Below, piece after piece: positions 36,501-43,300 of a stretch of 64,000 nucleotides of DNA. Every line of letters starts with the position of its first letter. The stretch's first letter is position 1. The DNA is from Mycolicibacterium aromaticivorans JS19b1 = JCM 16368 (GTDB lineage Bacteria; Actinomycetota; Actinomycetes; Mycobacteriales; Mycobacteriaceae). The notes beneath the pieces were generated by a model that was given only the letters and a program-made list of their open reading frames with translations, was not told the DNA's origin and ran no database searches. The position numbers were made by a program, and so were the translations under genes. The stretch spans positions 1,426,001 through 1,490,000 of the forward strand of contig NZ_JALN02000001.1 in the NCBI RefSeq assembly GCF_000559085.1. The letters are read 5' to 3'.

Positions 36501-36773
36501 AGGCGAGGTAGATCCCGCCTGATTCCCCGAACCGGTGTCGGCGGTCGCCACGGCGGGGAAACCTGCGACCACGACACCCACACCGAGGGCTACCGCCAGT
36601 GCGCCGACGCGGCCGATGGACTGCGCCGAACGAGCGACCGGCACCAGCGACCATTCGCCCGCGGCATCCTCTACCGGGCGCACCATGCCTGTCGAAATTC
36701 GATGACGGCCGGCGGCGGACCCGGTCCGTCGTGTCTGCCGCGAGGGCTCGCCGCAGCCGTCGGCCGCGGTCAC
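30552..36773 (-). CDS. Giant secreted PGRS-like repeat protein
   Basis: Up to 2073 residues. A long n-region leads to SIGRVGALAVALGVGVVVAGFPAVATADTGSG, a signal peptide with an Ala-x-Ala cleavage region. Residues about 80-250 are a Ser/Ala/Pro/Gly linker, and APLAWAALAASRRELSRR follows near 260. Residues about 320-535 are PGRS-type GGxGGx repeats with a two-Cys insert (GACTSGACNG). The remainder is a long series of helical, Ala/Val/Leu-rich repeats including six 143-residue units, then a Gly-rich tail. No PE domain is present. The GTG at 36773 overlaps a leader ORF stop; ATG 36686 or GTG 36644 would give shorter, more ordinary n-regions. Probably cell-surface or secreted; function unknown. 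Confidence 0.82.
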   Translation of the reverse strand: MTAADGCGEPSRQTRRTGSAAGRHRISTGMVRPVEDAAGEWSLVPVARSAQSIGRVGALAVALGVGVVVAGFPAVATADTGSGNQAGSTSPPGSGKSVGNPNRPPGNDAAPSAGSITGPAAPSSGAAKTGRGSNSTARAGDGAGPSSKRSARTSSVPADQKSVAGTPSPATAVSAAAPEPAVGPDPSPSASSASSASSARSMSAAADLSSISVDSQTVTAPEAEVAVITAPSQGSVTGTGGSLLDRLGGGTRDDAPIGAPLAWAALAASRRELSRRPARTSPPSSAVPTGEPSDPVARASAVATNPIADFIRIFVGDGTAAHPNAGILFGNGYSYTGYAGACTSGACNGGSAGLFGGNGGDGFNGGNGGAAGLFGDGGDGGAGVIGINNGSGGNGGRGGLFFGDGGKGGTGAAAGATGNGGAGGNGGDAGMLSIRGSGGAGGDGGSGGTDSGSGGRGGRGGNGGLVFGNGGMGGQGGAGADAGGAGGDGGRAARLAGNGGDGGAGGQASLPAGTVGSGGMGGAGGLLFGHDGGMATPAGTASAHAVTMALAAADVSLGGCGIDPACYALKLAMEAAQPLIIDGIAALVTAFDPSAGPIAKLVGSAFFTILDALMFNDLGLLPSTVQNLVTDPAMLTWISSTVAGNSALAALPPDLRVTIGNAVGYFLQESLGNSTVADALTPVFSSVPLPTSFVGLGTWLAHFILSGFDFKQTLQELIGTPVEDSLATFLADSAVQQQFGAAFTGAVNVLIGSTSPSWATPVSSTALADYLGQLAAGSLPADMSAAAPVVSSVVSAAVAALLASVGGSMAVQLGTAYTTFMSQPGVNNTLANYVANYLLSVVDGTPLPAPTNTLPSAAQVTFSALVTSLLSGSVPSAVGTLINSVVSGLTVSPIVQQLAGQQVSVLVAQALAGNPIAGPVSVAVGQAVQTLLANPAFSGEISTLLGGLVPGLLSQAGVVGALSSTAGTLANAIFSGTDPSTALSAALAALQANPVIRNAVGATTSTTVNALLSNLAVWQAVGSALSTVLTDLVDQSVVRQYAGQQVSVLVAQALAGNPIAGPVSVAVGQAVQTLLANPAFSGEISTLLGGLVPGLLSQAGVVGALSSTAGTLANAIFSGTDPSTALSAALAALQANPVIRNAVGATTSTTVNALLSNLAVWQAVGSALSTVLTDLVDQSVVRQYAGQQVSVLVAQALAGNPIAGPVSVALGQAVQALLGVPAVSGGLASLLGQALPTILAQPGVPAALAQAAGTVAAAVVAGQELSTVLPSVLAQLQANSQIQAAAKVVTTMAVQAALADAAVWQAVGSTVTTMVNQLLSDAVVQAYAGQQVSVLVAQALAGNPIAGPVSVALGQAVQALLGVPAVSGGLASLLGQALPTILAQPGVPAALAQAAGTVAAAVVAGQELSTVLPSVLAQLQANSQIQAAAKVVTTMAVQAALADAAVWQAVGSTVTTMVNHLLTDTAVQVYAGQQVSVLVAQALAGNPIAGPVSVALGQAVQALLGVPAVSGGLASLLGQALPTILAQPGVPAALAQAAGTVAAAVVAGQDLSSTLATVLAQLRANIQIQFAAQSTVFIAVQAALADAAVWQAVGSTVTTMVNQLLSDAVVQAYAAQQVTVLVAQALAGNPIAGPVSVALGHAVQTLLAAPGMSSGLAVVIGAVLPTFFSQIGVPGSLAVVTGEIAKALVAGQALSTVWPLVLDQLKLNVAVISGLKATIADVLDLVDATVLSIPSIQQALGSTITTMIVELAGSPIVRAFIGGELGPTFGSAVVALLSNTAAVTAIATVLGATVTDFLAYSGFTAAVVGAADQFADAVLDGTDLSAALQSAVAALQANPAFTAAVNAIIPTSIRSILGDVSVRLAAGVAAQIVVVNLLRDNGITNAFLTGAAGQVTKVAVMSVLARAAIVKLAYQITVGLLGGMPLSQVKDVAIHALLREPDVQIAVGMSVGQGVGSLFGDNIFGAVIGTTTGITLSVMLGVIGGLSGLFMNQHGATGVGPGGFARSGRQHTSAMSVASADPGRVALTHMTIGGPGRTTTVNLGVRVEPAAAQAVSVGFDFRLESLLGMPASA
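31503..34076 (-). repeat. Six 429-bp tandem coding repeats
   Basis: The block encoding (G/A)QQV(S/T)VLVAQALAGNPIAGPVSVA recurs exactly every 429 bp, with first codons ending at 34076, 33647, 33218, 32789, 32360 and 31931, so each unit is 143 codons. Units 1-2 are nearly identical to each other (subtype ending VWQAVGSALSTVLTDLVDQSVVRQYA), and units 3-5 form a second near-identical subtype (VWQAVGSTVTTMVN). Unit 6 is more diverged, and degenerate units continue towards the C-terminus near 31.5 and 31.1 kb. Identity at DNA level indicates recent expansion or gene conversion. Confidence 0.95.
35177..35810 (-). repeat. PGRS-type Gly-rich coding repeat
   Basis: A GC-rich stretch encoding repeated GGNGGDGG / GGAGGxGG triplets, broken regularly by GLxFGxGG phrases (GGLFFGDGG, GGLVFGNGG, GGLLFGHDGG). 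It is typical of mycobacterial PGRS regions but attached here to a classical-looking signal sequence and not to a PE domain. Confidence 0.9.
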
Positions 36774-36850
36774 CGACGGTGTCCGATGACCATGCGATCC
36801 AGGGATGACCGTCCGTGATTGCCCGTGTGCACCAACGAGTGCTCTGTCAT
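36770..36850 (-). CDS. Putative 26-residue leader peptide coupled to the PGRS-like gene
   Basis: An ATG at 36850 with GGAGGGG seven bases upstream opens a 26-codon frame (MTEHSLVHTGNHGRSS...) ending in a TGA that overlaps the GTG at 36773 of the giant gene (GTGA). Good ribosome site and stop-start overlap suggest real translation and coupling. No similarity recognised; it may be regulatory only, or could be chance. Confidence 0.45.
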   Translation of the reverse strand: MTEHSLVHTGNHGRSSLDRMVIGHRR

Positions 36851-37224
36851 CGCATCGCCCCTCCGACAGCCATGCAGCAAATGTTTGCCTGACCTATATC
36901 ACATAATCAGGCCGTTGGTGCAGGATCGCGGGGCGCCGTCACCGGCGAGGGCCCCAGAATGCTCCGCTTGGTCAAATCGCTTGGGTTGCAGTATCGGACG
37001 AGCGGGTCGAACGAACGGCGTATCTCAGATGAATATTATTTGATCAATCAACAATCGCCATCGCTTCCTGAGGCTTCGCAGAGGCCGTCAGGTACGGCAA
37101 ACAGCAGCCCACGCTGCGTCATTGCCGTGACCGTGCGGCTCGCCGGTTTCGCTCAGTGCCTACACAGCGCTTTCCGAGTCTTGCCGGGTTCAGTGGATCC
37201 CAGATGACGAAAGGATTGACGCCG
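36851..37224. other. Long divergent intergenic region
   Basis: About 370 bp separating the PGRS-like gene (minus) from the small gene at 37225 (plus). On the minus strand TGATATAGGT (around 36892-36901) could be an extended -10 for the leader/PGRS transcript. A locally AT-rich patch at 37031-37057, including the palindrome TTGATCAA (37040-37047), stands out from the GC-rich background and is a likely protein-binding or promoter region. No convincing gene or RNA was found in it. Confidence 0.4.
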
Positions 37225-37659
37225 ATGGACACCGACACCGTGGACCGCCAGTTCGCCACGCTGCAGGCTCAGGGGCAGCAGACGGCATCCCTCATCCAGG
37301 CGTTGGCCGACAAGCTGTCCGCCGCGACGGCGGCCGGTGATCCCAACGCGCGTGAGTGGGCGCTGGACCTCAAGGAGATCGCCCTCGCGATCCGCGATGA
37401 ACAAACCACCACCACCGAGCTGCTGCAGGCCATCCACACCGTCATCGACACTCACGTCTCCACGGTGGCACCGCCGCCGCAGCCGGCTTACTACGCTCCT
37501 GCCCCGCAATACGCCCCGCCGCTGCAAGGACCTCCACCGTCACCCCCGGGCGGGACACTTCAGCGGTTCCTCGGCGGCCGCTTCGGTCAGGCGATGGTGA
37601 CCGGTGCGGGCATCGGCATCGGCGACGACTTGGTGAACTCGATCTTCGACCGGTTCTGA
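37225..37659 (+). CDS. Small hypothetical protein, Pro-rich centre, Gly-rich C-terminus
   Basis: A 144-residue protein of unknown function, with no signal peptide. Residues 1-75 are predicted helical and Gln/Ala/Leu-rich (RQFATLQAQGQQTASLIQALADKLSAA) and could form a coiled coil. Residues about 80-115 are Pro/Tyr-rich (PPPQPAYYAPAPQYAPP). The end is LQRFLGGRFGQAMVTGAGIGIGDDLVNSIFDRF. The frame is open from 37156, with ATGs at 37204 and 37225; the latter has AAAGGA nine bases upstream. It is convergent with the DUF5078 gene. Confidence 0.65.
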   Translation: MDTDTVDRQFATLQAQGQQTASLIQALADKLSAATAAGDPNAREWALDLKEIALAIRDEQTTTTELLQAIHTVIDTHVSTVAPPPQPAYYAPAPQYAPPLQGPPPSPPGGTLQRFLGGRFGQAMVTGAGIGIGDDLVNSIFDRF

Positions 37660-37684
37660 CTGGAAGCGACTGCCGGACAACAAC

Positions 37685-38167
37685 TCAGCCTGCCGGCCGC
37701 TCATTGGGTCCCCAGTTCCACACCGCCGGATCGGCCTGCGGGTACTGCATGCAGACATCCGTGGCTTTGGCGACCACACCCTTGTTGTTGAAGAACAACT
37801 TCGCCCAGTTGCCCCAGTGGGTGGCCATCTGCTCGTAGTAGACGTTGGTCGCGGTGTCTTCGGAATACTGCCGGCGGCCGACGGCGTCGAGGGAGAAGAA
37901 CCAGTAGATGCGGTCACGGGCCGCGTTCTCGACGTCGACGGGCCGATTGTTGTAGTCGATCATGTACCGCTGGTAGTACACCGGGGACGTATCGCGGGCC
38001 GCGGCCATGTATTGGTCGACGGTGCAGGTGGTTTCGATGATTCGCTTCGGAACCGGATAGTCATCGCTGGCATCTGCCGCGGCCTTTCCCGGCAGGACAA
38101 CCACGCCGGCGATCATGGCGGTCACGATCAGACCCGTCCACATCGGACCCCGAAGTCGTTCTCGCAT
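37685..38167 (-). CDS. Secreted DUF5078-like protein, last gene of the mmpS-mmpL operon
   Basis: About 160 residues. The hydrophobic segment MWTGLIVTAMIAGVVVLPGKAAADAS looks like a cleavable signal peptide. The mature part has only two Cys (ETTCTVDQ and DVCMQYP), a likely disulfide, and a Trp/Tyr-rich C-terminal half (RIYWFFSL, VYYEQMATHWGNWAKLFFNN). I recall this as the mycobacterial DUF5078 family; function unknown. A GTG at 38179 overlaps the stop of the DUF732 gene (GTGA), but GTGAGG places the ATG at 38167 at good spacing. Its position suggests it works at the envelope with the MmpS/MmpL transporter. Confidence 0.72.
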   Translation of the reverse strand: MRERLRGPMWTGLIVTAMIAGVVVLPGKAAADASDDYPVPKRIIETTCTVDQYMAAARDTSPVYYQRYMIDYNNRPVDVENAARDRIYWFFSLDAVGRRQYSEDTATNVYYEQMATHWGNWAKLFFNNKGVVAKATDVCMQYPQADPAVWNWGPNERPAG

Positions 38168-38175
38168 CGTGTGCC

Positions 38176-38535
38176 TCACCCTCTGCTGGTCTCGACGACC
38201 TGCTGCAACAGGACCTCTTTGTCCGGGCAGTAGACCGGATAGGCCATGCCCAGGAACTGCCAGGCCTGCGCTGTCGTGGCGTCCGCGGGAAGTTGTCGCG
38301 AGATGAACCGGGCGGAGTCGGCCGCGTTGCGGTCGACACCGCGATCGAGGCGCTCACAGGCGATCTTGGCGATCCAGGCGTTGTAGTCCTTGGGCCCGTA
38401 GACCCCCACAGTATGAAGCTGATTCGCGAAATCGGTGTCCGGGTCGGCGTGGGCCGCGGCCGGTGCCGCGATCATCAGCGCGGCGCAGGCAGCCGTGACG
38501 ATCCTGATCGCCCGCCACCGCCCGACCGTCGTCAT
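38176..38535 (-). CDS. Secreted DUF732 protein in the mmpS-mmpL operon
   Basis: 119 residues with an N-terminal signal ([25 protein letters not shown]). The mature part [61 protein letters not shown] carries the DUF732 pattern, with two Cys (IACERL and VYCPDK) likely forming a disulfide. The family is a small helical exported protein common in mycobacteria, without an assigned role. Its ATG overlaps the mmpL stop (ATGA), and its own stop overlaps or abuts the next gene, so it is translationally coupled inside the transporter operon. Confidence 0.85.
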   Translation of the reverse strand: MTTVGRWRAIRIVTAACAALMIAAPAAAHADPDTDFANQLHTVGVYGPKDYNAWIAKIACERLDRGVDRNAADSARFISRQLPADATTAQAWQFLGMAYPVYCPDKEVLLQQVVETSRG

Positions 38536-41432
38536 GCCAGCACCTCTTCACGGACGGGGTCGGTCTGCTGCGCAGGCCAGGCCTGGGGGCGGGGGCGGGG
38601 GCGGACCCGTTGCGGCCACCAGAACCAGCGTCCGAGCAATGTCGCGATGGAGGGCGTCAACAGGGATCGCACGACCAGGGTGTCGAACAGCAGACCCAGT
38701 CCGATGGTGGTGCCGACCTGTCCGATGACGACCATCTTGCTCACCGCCATCGAGGCCATCGTGAAGGCGAAGACCAGCCCGGCGGCGGTGACGACGGAGC
38801 CGGTCCCCACCATCGCCCTGATGATCCCGGTCTTCACGCCCGCGTGGATCTCTTCCTTCATGCGCGACACCAGAAGCAGGTTGTAGTCCGCGCCGACGGC
38901 CAATAGGACGATCACCGACATCGGCATCACCATCCAGTGCAACGGCAGCCCGATGAGGTGCTGCCAGAGCAGAACGGACAGGCCGAACGACGCGGCGAGA
39001 CTGAGCACCACGGTGCCCACGATGACCGCCGCGGCCGCGAGGGCTCTGGTGAGAATCACCATGATGACGAAGATCAGGATCAGCGCTGCGATCGCGGCGA
39101 TGATCAGATCCCAGTTGGCCCCCTGTTGCATGTCCGCGTACATGGCCGCACTGCCGCCGAGGTAGATGCTGGACCCCTCCAACGGGGTTCCCTTGATCGC
39201 GTCCGCGGCGGCGATCTTGAGCGGTTCGATCCGTGAGGTGCCTTCCTCGGTCAGCGGATCGCCCTGGTGAATGATGGTGAAGCGGACGGCGTGTCCGTCA
39301 GGTGAGAGGAACAGCTTGATGCCGCGCTTGAAATCGTCGTTGTCGAAGGCTTCCGGCGGCAGGTAGAACGAGTCGTCGTTCTTGGCCGCGTCGAAGGCCT
39401 GGCCCATCGCGGTGTTGTCCTTGAGCTGGGCCATGTTCTGGTCCTGCTGAGCTTTCTGCGCCTGATACTGGTTGAGCATCAGCTGCTTCTGGCTCTTCAT
39501 CGACTCGATCATCGACGGCATGATCGTGACCATCTGTCCGGTCAGGTCGGACATCCGGTGAAGATCGGGCACGATGTCTTGGAAATCGTCCGACATTGTC
39601 GAGATGCCGTCGAGCGAGTCGAACACCGAGCGCAGCGACCAGCACATCGGAATGTCGAAACAGTGTGGCTCCCAATAGAAATAGTTGCGGATCGGCCGGA
39701 ACTGATCGTCGAAGTCGGCAAGGTGGTCACGCACGGTCGCGATGTCGGCGGAGGTGACGTCCATCTTGGCTGCCATACTTCGGGTGACATCGGACAGCTG
39801 CTGGGTGATGCCCTCCATCTTGGTCATCGAGTCGATACTGACCTGCATGTCGTCAGCTTGTTTGAGAGTGTTGGCGATAATGGTCTGCTGGTAGTCGTTG
39901 TTCATGATCTGACCAGTACCGTTCTGGCTCAACGAATACGGAATGGTCGAGTGCTCGATCGGCTTACCCTCGGGCCGGGTGATGGTCTGCACCTGGGCGA
40001 TCCCGTGCACTCGGGCCAGCGCCTTGGCGATCTTGTCGATGACGAGAAAGTCGGCCGGATTACGCAGATCGTGGTCGGACTCGACCATCAGGAGATCAGG
40101 ATTCATCTTTGCCCGGGAGAAGTGCCGCTCCGCCGCGGTGTAACCGACATTGGCAGAAACGTTGTCGGGCAGATAGATGCGGTCGTTGTAGGTCGTGTGA
40201 TAGCCGGGCAGCGCCACCAGACCGACTAGCGAAACGGCTATGGCGCAGACCAGGATCGCACCTGGCCAGCGGACGGTGGCAGTTCCCACTCGGTGCCACA
40301 GTTTGTGTCTCCCATTGCCTTTGGGCTCCAGGACGCGGCCGAACCGACTCGCCAGCGAGATGAGCGCCGGACCCAGGGTCAGCGCCATGGCGACCACGAT
40401 CACCATGCCGCAGGCCAGTGGGATACCCATCGTCTGGAAGTAGGGCAGCCGGGTGAAGTGCAGGCACAGCGTCGCGCCGGCGATCGTCAGGCCCGACGCG
40501 AGTACAACATGAGCGGTGCCGTGGAACATGGTGTAGTAGGCCGATTCCCGGTCTTCACCCGCTCGGCGCGCCTCCTGATATCTGCCGATCAGGAAGATCG
40601 CGTAGTCCGTCGCCGCCGCGATGGCCAGCGTGACAACCATATTGGTCGCGAACGTCGTCAACCCGAAAACGTTGTGGTAGCCCAGAAACGCGACCACTCC
40701 CCTGGCGCCGGACAACCCGAGACCCATCATCACCATCACGATCAGCGTGGTGATGATCGAACGGTAGACAATCAGCAGCATGATCGCGATGACACCGAAC
40801 GTGACGAGTTCGATCGTCTGCATGCTCTTGTCGCCGATGATGTTCTGGTCGGTCGTGGTGGCAGCAGGTCCGGTGACGTAACCCTTCACCCCGGGCGGGG
40901 CGGGTGTGTCCGCGATGACCTTTCGGACCGCCTCCACCGATTCATTGGCGAGCGTCTCACCCTGGTCGCCGCCGATGTACACCTGAACGTACGCAGCTTT
41001 GTTATCGGTACTCTGTGCAGCCGCCGCAGTGAACGAGTCGCCCCAGAAGTCCTGCACATGCTGGACGTGCTTGGTGTCAGCGCGCAGTTCGGCGACGATC
41101 TTGTCGTAGTAGGCATGCGCTTCTGCACCCAGCGGCTGATCGCCTTCGAGGACCACCATCACCGAACTGCTGGTGTCGTATTCCTTGAACACCTGGCCGA
41201 CCCGTTTGGTGGCGATCAGTGAGGGCGCGTCGTTGGGGCTCATCGAGACCGCGCGGAGCTTTCCGACATCCTCGAGTGTCGGCACCACGGTGCTGAGCAC
41301 CACGATCAGTGCGACCCAGCCAAGAAGGATCGGCACGGCCAACGTTCGGATCAGCCGGGGAATTCGGGGGCGGGCCCGGTGACGGGCCGCAGGGATGGCG
41401 TCGGTGGGCGTGTCGTCGACGTCGAGGCTCAT
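38532..41432 (-). CDS. MmpL-family RND transporter
   Basis: 966 residues with the MmpL plan: TM1 ([21 protein letters not shown]), a first periplasmic domain, a bundle of TMs 2-6, a second long periplasmic domain and TMs 7-12. The paired proton-relay residues are seen as [15 protein letters not shown] (TM4) and [15 protein letters not shown] (TM10). The second loop is long and helical ([41 protein letters not shown]) and contains [11 protein letters not shown], features I associate with the MmpL4/MmpL5 type that pair with MmpS. It exports a lipid, siderophore or drug across the inner membrane. Its ATG overlaps the mmpS stop. Substrate unknown. Confidence 0.93.
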   Translation of the reverse strand: MSLDVDDTPTDAIPAARHRARPRIPRLIRTLAVPILLGWVALIVVLSTVVPTLEDVGKLRAVSMSPNDAPSLIATKRVGQVFKEYDTSSSVMVVLEGDQPLGAEAHAYYDKIVAELRADTKHVQHVQDFWGDSFTAAAAQSTDNKAAYVQVYIGGDQGETLANESVEAVRKVIADTPAPPGVKGYVTGPAATTTDQNIIGDKSMQTIELVTFGVIAIMLLIVYRSIITTLIVMVMMGLGLSGARGVVAFLGYHNVFGLTTFATNMVVTLAIAAATDYAIFLIGRYQEARRAGEDRESAYYTMFHGTAHVVLASGLTIAGATLCLHFTRLPYFQTMGIPLACGMVIVVAMALTLGPALISLASRFGRVLEPKGNGRHKLWHRVGTATVRWPGAILVCAIAVSLVGLVALPGYHTTYNDRIYLPDNVSANVGYTAAERHFSRAKMNPDLLMVESDHDLRNPADFLVIDKIAKALARVHGIAQVQTITRPEGKPIEHSTIPYSLSQNGTGQIMNNDYQQTIIANTLKQADDMQVSIDSMTKMEGITQQLSDVTRSMAAKMDVTSADIATVRDHLADFDDQFRPIRNYFYWEPHCFDIPMCWSLRSVFDSLDGISTMSDDFQDIVPDLHRMSDLTGQMVTIMPSMIESMKSQKQLMLNQYQAQKAQQDQNMAQLKDNTAMGQAFDAAKNDDSFYLPPEAFDNDDFKRGIKLFLSPDGHAVRFTIIHQGDPLTEEGTSRIEPLKIAAADAIKGTPLEGSSIYLGGSAAMYADMQQGANWDLIIAAIAALILIFVIMVILTRALAAAAVIVGTVVLSLAASFGLSVLLWQHLIGLPLHWMVMPMSVIVLLAVGADYNLLLVSRMKEEIHAGVKTGIIRAMVGTGSVVTAAGLVFAFTMASMAVSKMVVIGQVGTTIGLGLLFDTLVVRSLLTPSIATLLGRWFWWPQRVRPRPRPQAWPAQQTDPVREEVLA

Positions 41433-41854
41433 GCGGATTTCACCAAGCAGAAGGTCGCGGCACTCATTCCCGTAGCGGTCCTTTCCTCCTTGACCACGTC
41501 ATCGACGGTGATCCGGCATCCGATTTCGCTCCCGTCGCCCTGCGCGACGATGTTCGGCGAGGCCGACGGATTCGTCGTCCGCAGCGTCAAAGTCCATGGC
41601 AGCGAGACACTTCCGGTCCGCTGGGGTATACCGTCGAGGTCCACATAGTTGACCTGCGCGACGGCACCCGAACCGAACACCTCGTAGGTCACCACTTTGG
41701 GATTGAAGTCCTCGGCACCGTCGGACGTGATCGGCGTCACGACCACCGGGTTCGAGCCGAAGATCTCGCGGGCGCTCTTCACAGCGGCGACTCCCGCGGC
41801 GGCGACCACAACGACGAGCACCGGGATCCACAACCGGCCAAGCACCCGGGTCAT
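41429..41854 (-). CDS. MmpS-family accessory protein
   Basis: A 141-residue protein with one N-terminal membrane anchor ([22 protein letters not shown]) and a periplasmic beta-rich domain ([78 protein letters not shown]) with two Cys. MmpS proteins assist the cognate MmpL in substrate export. The ATG at 41854 is chosen because MmpS proteins begin right before the membrane anchor; it overlaps the stop of a small leader ORF and its own stop overlaps mmpL. Confidence 0.92.
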   Translation of the reverse strand: MTRVLGRLWIPVLVVVVAAAGVAAVKSAREIFGSNPVVVTPITSDGAEDFNPKVVTYEVFGSGAVAQVNYVDLDGIPQRTGSVSLPWTLTLRTTNPSASPNIVAQGDGSEIGCRITVDDVVKEERTATGMSAATFCLVKSA

Positions 41855-41940
41855 CGGAGCGCTTCCGTGAACGCTATGACGGGCGATTGACCCTGGTGCG
41901 CAACGGTTGTCGTGAGCGGAGGGTCGCCAGCAGTTCTCAT
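41851..41940 (-). CDS. Putative 29-residue leader peptide coupled to mmpS
   Basis: Within the mmpS 5' leader an ATG at 41940, eight bases after AGAAAGG, opens a 29-codon frame (MRTAGDPPLTTTVAHQGQ...) that ends in a TGA overlapping the mmpS ATG (ATGA). This is the same stop-start architecture used between all later genes of the operon. It is not hydrophobic, so it is not a signal peptide. It may couple or tune mmpS translation. Seen in sequence; function is inference. Confidence 0.5.
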   Translation of the reverse strand: MRTAGDPPLTTTVAHQGQSPVIAFTEALR

Positions 41941-41986
41941 GGCCCCGGCCTTTCTGCGTGGACGACCGCGGCTCGTGCAGCCGGGA

Positions 41987-42000
41987 GTACTGATCAGTAC
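41987..42000. promoter_or_regulatory. Perfect 14-bp palindrome, probable TetR operator
   Basis: GTACTGATCAGTAC is a perfect palindrome located just downstream of the predicted mmpS transcription start and between mmpS and the divergent TetR gene. Its form (ACTGATCAGT core) resembles known TetR-family operators. Confidence 0.7.
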
Positions 42001-42008
42001 CGAGAGAT

Positions 42009-42037
42009 AAGCTAACTATAAAAACGGATAGAGTCAA
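42009..42037 (-). promoter_or_regulatory. Probable mmpS-mmpL operon promoter
   Basis: On the minus strand TTGACT (42037-42032) and TAGCTT (42014-42009) are separated by exactly 17 bp, a good sigma-A-type promoter. The predicted start near 42002 lies two bases before the perfect palindrome, so a bound repressor would block transcription. It gives a 5' leader of about 150 nt containing the leader ORF. A second weak inverted repeat, CTAT-N8-ATAG, lies within the spacer. Confidence 0.6.
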
Positions 42038-42072
42038 TCCACTTATTTGTGGCGGTCGTTACACTCGGTCAC

Positions 42073-42753
42073 GTGAAGCCCGATTCGGCCAAGGAGCGTC
42101 CGCTGCGCAAGGACGCGCAGCGCAACCGGCAACGCATCATCGACGCGGCACGCGACCTTTTTGCGCAGAAGGGCATCGAACCCAGCCTCAACGACGTGGC
42201 TCACCACGCCCGGGTGGGAGTCGGCACCGTGTACCGGCGCTTTGCCACCAAAGAAGAACTGCTGGAAGCGATCTTCTCGGACGGGATCAATCAGCTGAGC
42301 ACCTTTGCCGAACTGGCGGCGCGCCAGGAGGATTCGTGGCAGGGCTTCGCGTGGTTCGTCGAGCAGATGTGTCAGCTGACCGCAACCGACCGAGGTCTGC
42401 GAGAAATCGCCTTCAGCAAGAGCTGCGCAGGCGACCGGGTCAGCGCCGCCCAGGAGCGCCTGGTTCCCGCACTGAACAAGCTGGTCGAGCGAGCACAGGC
42501 GGACGGCCACCTACGGCCGGAGATCGCCGCTCCGGACATGCCCGTCCTCGGGTTGCTCGCCGGAACCGTCAGTGAGTTCGCGGGCACGGTCAATACCGAG
42601 TTGTGGCGCCGTTACGTCGCATTGTTCATCGACGGACTGCACAGCCGGACCGGCCAGACGCGGCTGCCGGTGGAGGCACTCAGCGAAACCGAACTCGACC
42701 TCGCCATGCACACCTGGGAGCCGGCGGGCCCACCCGCGGTCACTCCCCGCTGA
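42073..42753 (+). CDS. TetR-family regulator of the mmpS-mmpL operon
   Basis: 226 residues from the GTG at 42073 (MKPDSAKERPLRKDAQRNRQRI); a GTG at 42049 is also in frame. The HTH is RNRQRIIDAARDLFAQKGIEPSLNDVAHHARVGVGTVYRRFATKEELLEAIFSDG, typical of TetR proteins. The C-terminal domain is a SBP/ligand-binding helical domain without an obvious ligand. Divergent position plus a perfect palindrome between the two start sites indicates it represses mmpS-mmpL and probably itself, as TetR proteins do for other mycobacterial MmpS/MmpL pairs. Its 3' end overlaps the convergent mfpA end by 14 bases. Confidence 0.88.
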   Translation: MKPDSAKERPLRKDAQRNRQRIIDAARDLFAQKGIEPSLNDVAHHARVGVGTVYRRFATKEELLEAIFSDGINQLSTFAELAARQEDSWQGFAWFVEQMCQLTATDRGLREIAFSKSCAGDRVSAAQERLVPALNKLVERAQADGHLRPEIAAPDMPVLGLLAGTVSEFAGTVNTELWRRYVALFIDGLHSRTGQTRLPVEALSETELDLAMHTWEPAGPPAVTPR

Positions 42754-43300
42754 CGTCGAGACCGTGCGCGGCGGAGAACGCCAGCGCCTGAGCGACGTCG
42801 ATGCGCGCGCCCCGGCACGCGGCGGTGGTCCACAGCGTGGGATCGATGCGCGCGCCCCGCAGGTCGGCCTGCTCGAGTCGCAGCCCGTTGGTGCGCGCAC
42901 CGGTCAGATCGGCGCCGCGCAAAACGGCCTTCCGCAGATCGGCCTGCACCAGACTCGCTTCTCGCAGCCGGCACCCGGACAAGTCCACCCCGCGAAGGTC
43001 GGCGCCGCCGAGCACCGCGAGGGTGAAATCGACTTCATCGCAGACGAGCGGGCGCAGGCGGCAGTTCTCGAAGGTCGACCCGAGCATGCTGCAGTTCCGG
43101 AACGTGCTGTGCCACAAGGTGGTCCGTAGGAATCGACAGTTTCGGAACGCCGACCCCCGGTGCACCGATTCGGACAGGTTGGCGCCACCGAAATCGCATT
43201 CGGTGAACACCACCTGATCGGTCTGCAGGCCGGAGAGATCCTCGTCGCGAAAGTCGTGGCCGACGAATTCGCGATCGGTCCAGTGGTGCTCCGCCTCCAC
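42740..43300 (-). CDS. mfpA: Pentapeptide-repeat protein MfpA
   Basis: 186 residues of pentapeptide repeats (A(D/N)LxX pattern: DEDLSGLQTD, GGANLSESV, GGADLRGVDLSGCRLREASLVQADLRKAVLRGADLTGA, EQADLRGARI), forming the right-handed quadrilateral beta-helix. It matches Rv3361c-type MfpA closely (SAFRNCRFLRTTLWHSTFRNCSMLGS; VDFTLAVLGG). MfpA mimics DNA shape and binds DNA gyrase, giving low-level fluoroquinolone tolerance. The start is the GTG at 43300, which overlaps the last base of the mfpB stop. It is the last gene of the mfpEDCBA operon, the set whose GTPase is thought to modulate MfpA. Confidence 0.94.
   Translation of the reverse strand: MEAEHHWTDREFVGHDFRDEDLSGLQTDQVVFTECDFGGANLSESVHRGSAFRNCRFLRTTLWHSTFRNCSMLGSTFENCRLRPLVCDEVDFTLAVLGGADLRGVDLSGCRLREASLVQADLRKAVLRGADLTGARTNGLRLEQADLRGARIDPTLWTTAACRGARIDVAQALAFSAAHGLDVSGE

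Noticed and set aside
36819..37207. Short plus-strand open frames in the gap between the PGRS-like gene and the gene at 37225
   Set aside because: No ribosome sites, mixed codon use and no recognisable protein; kept as intergenic.
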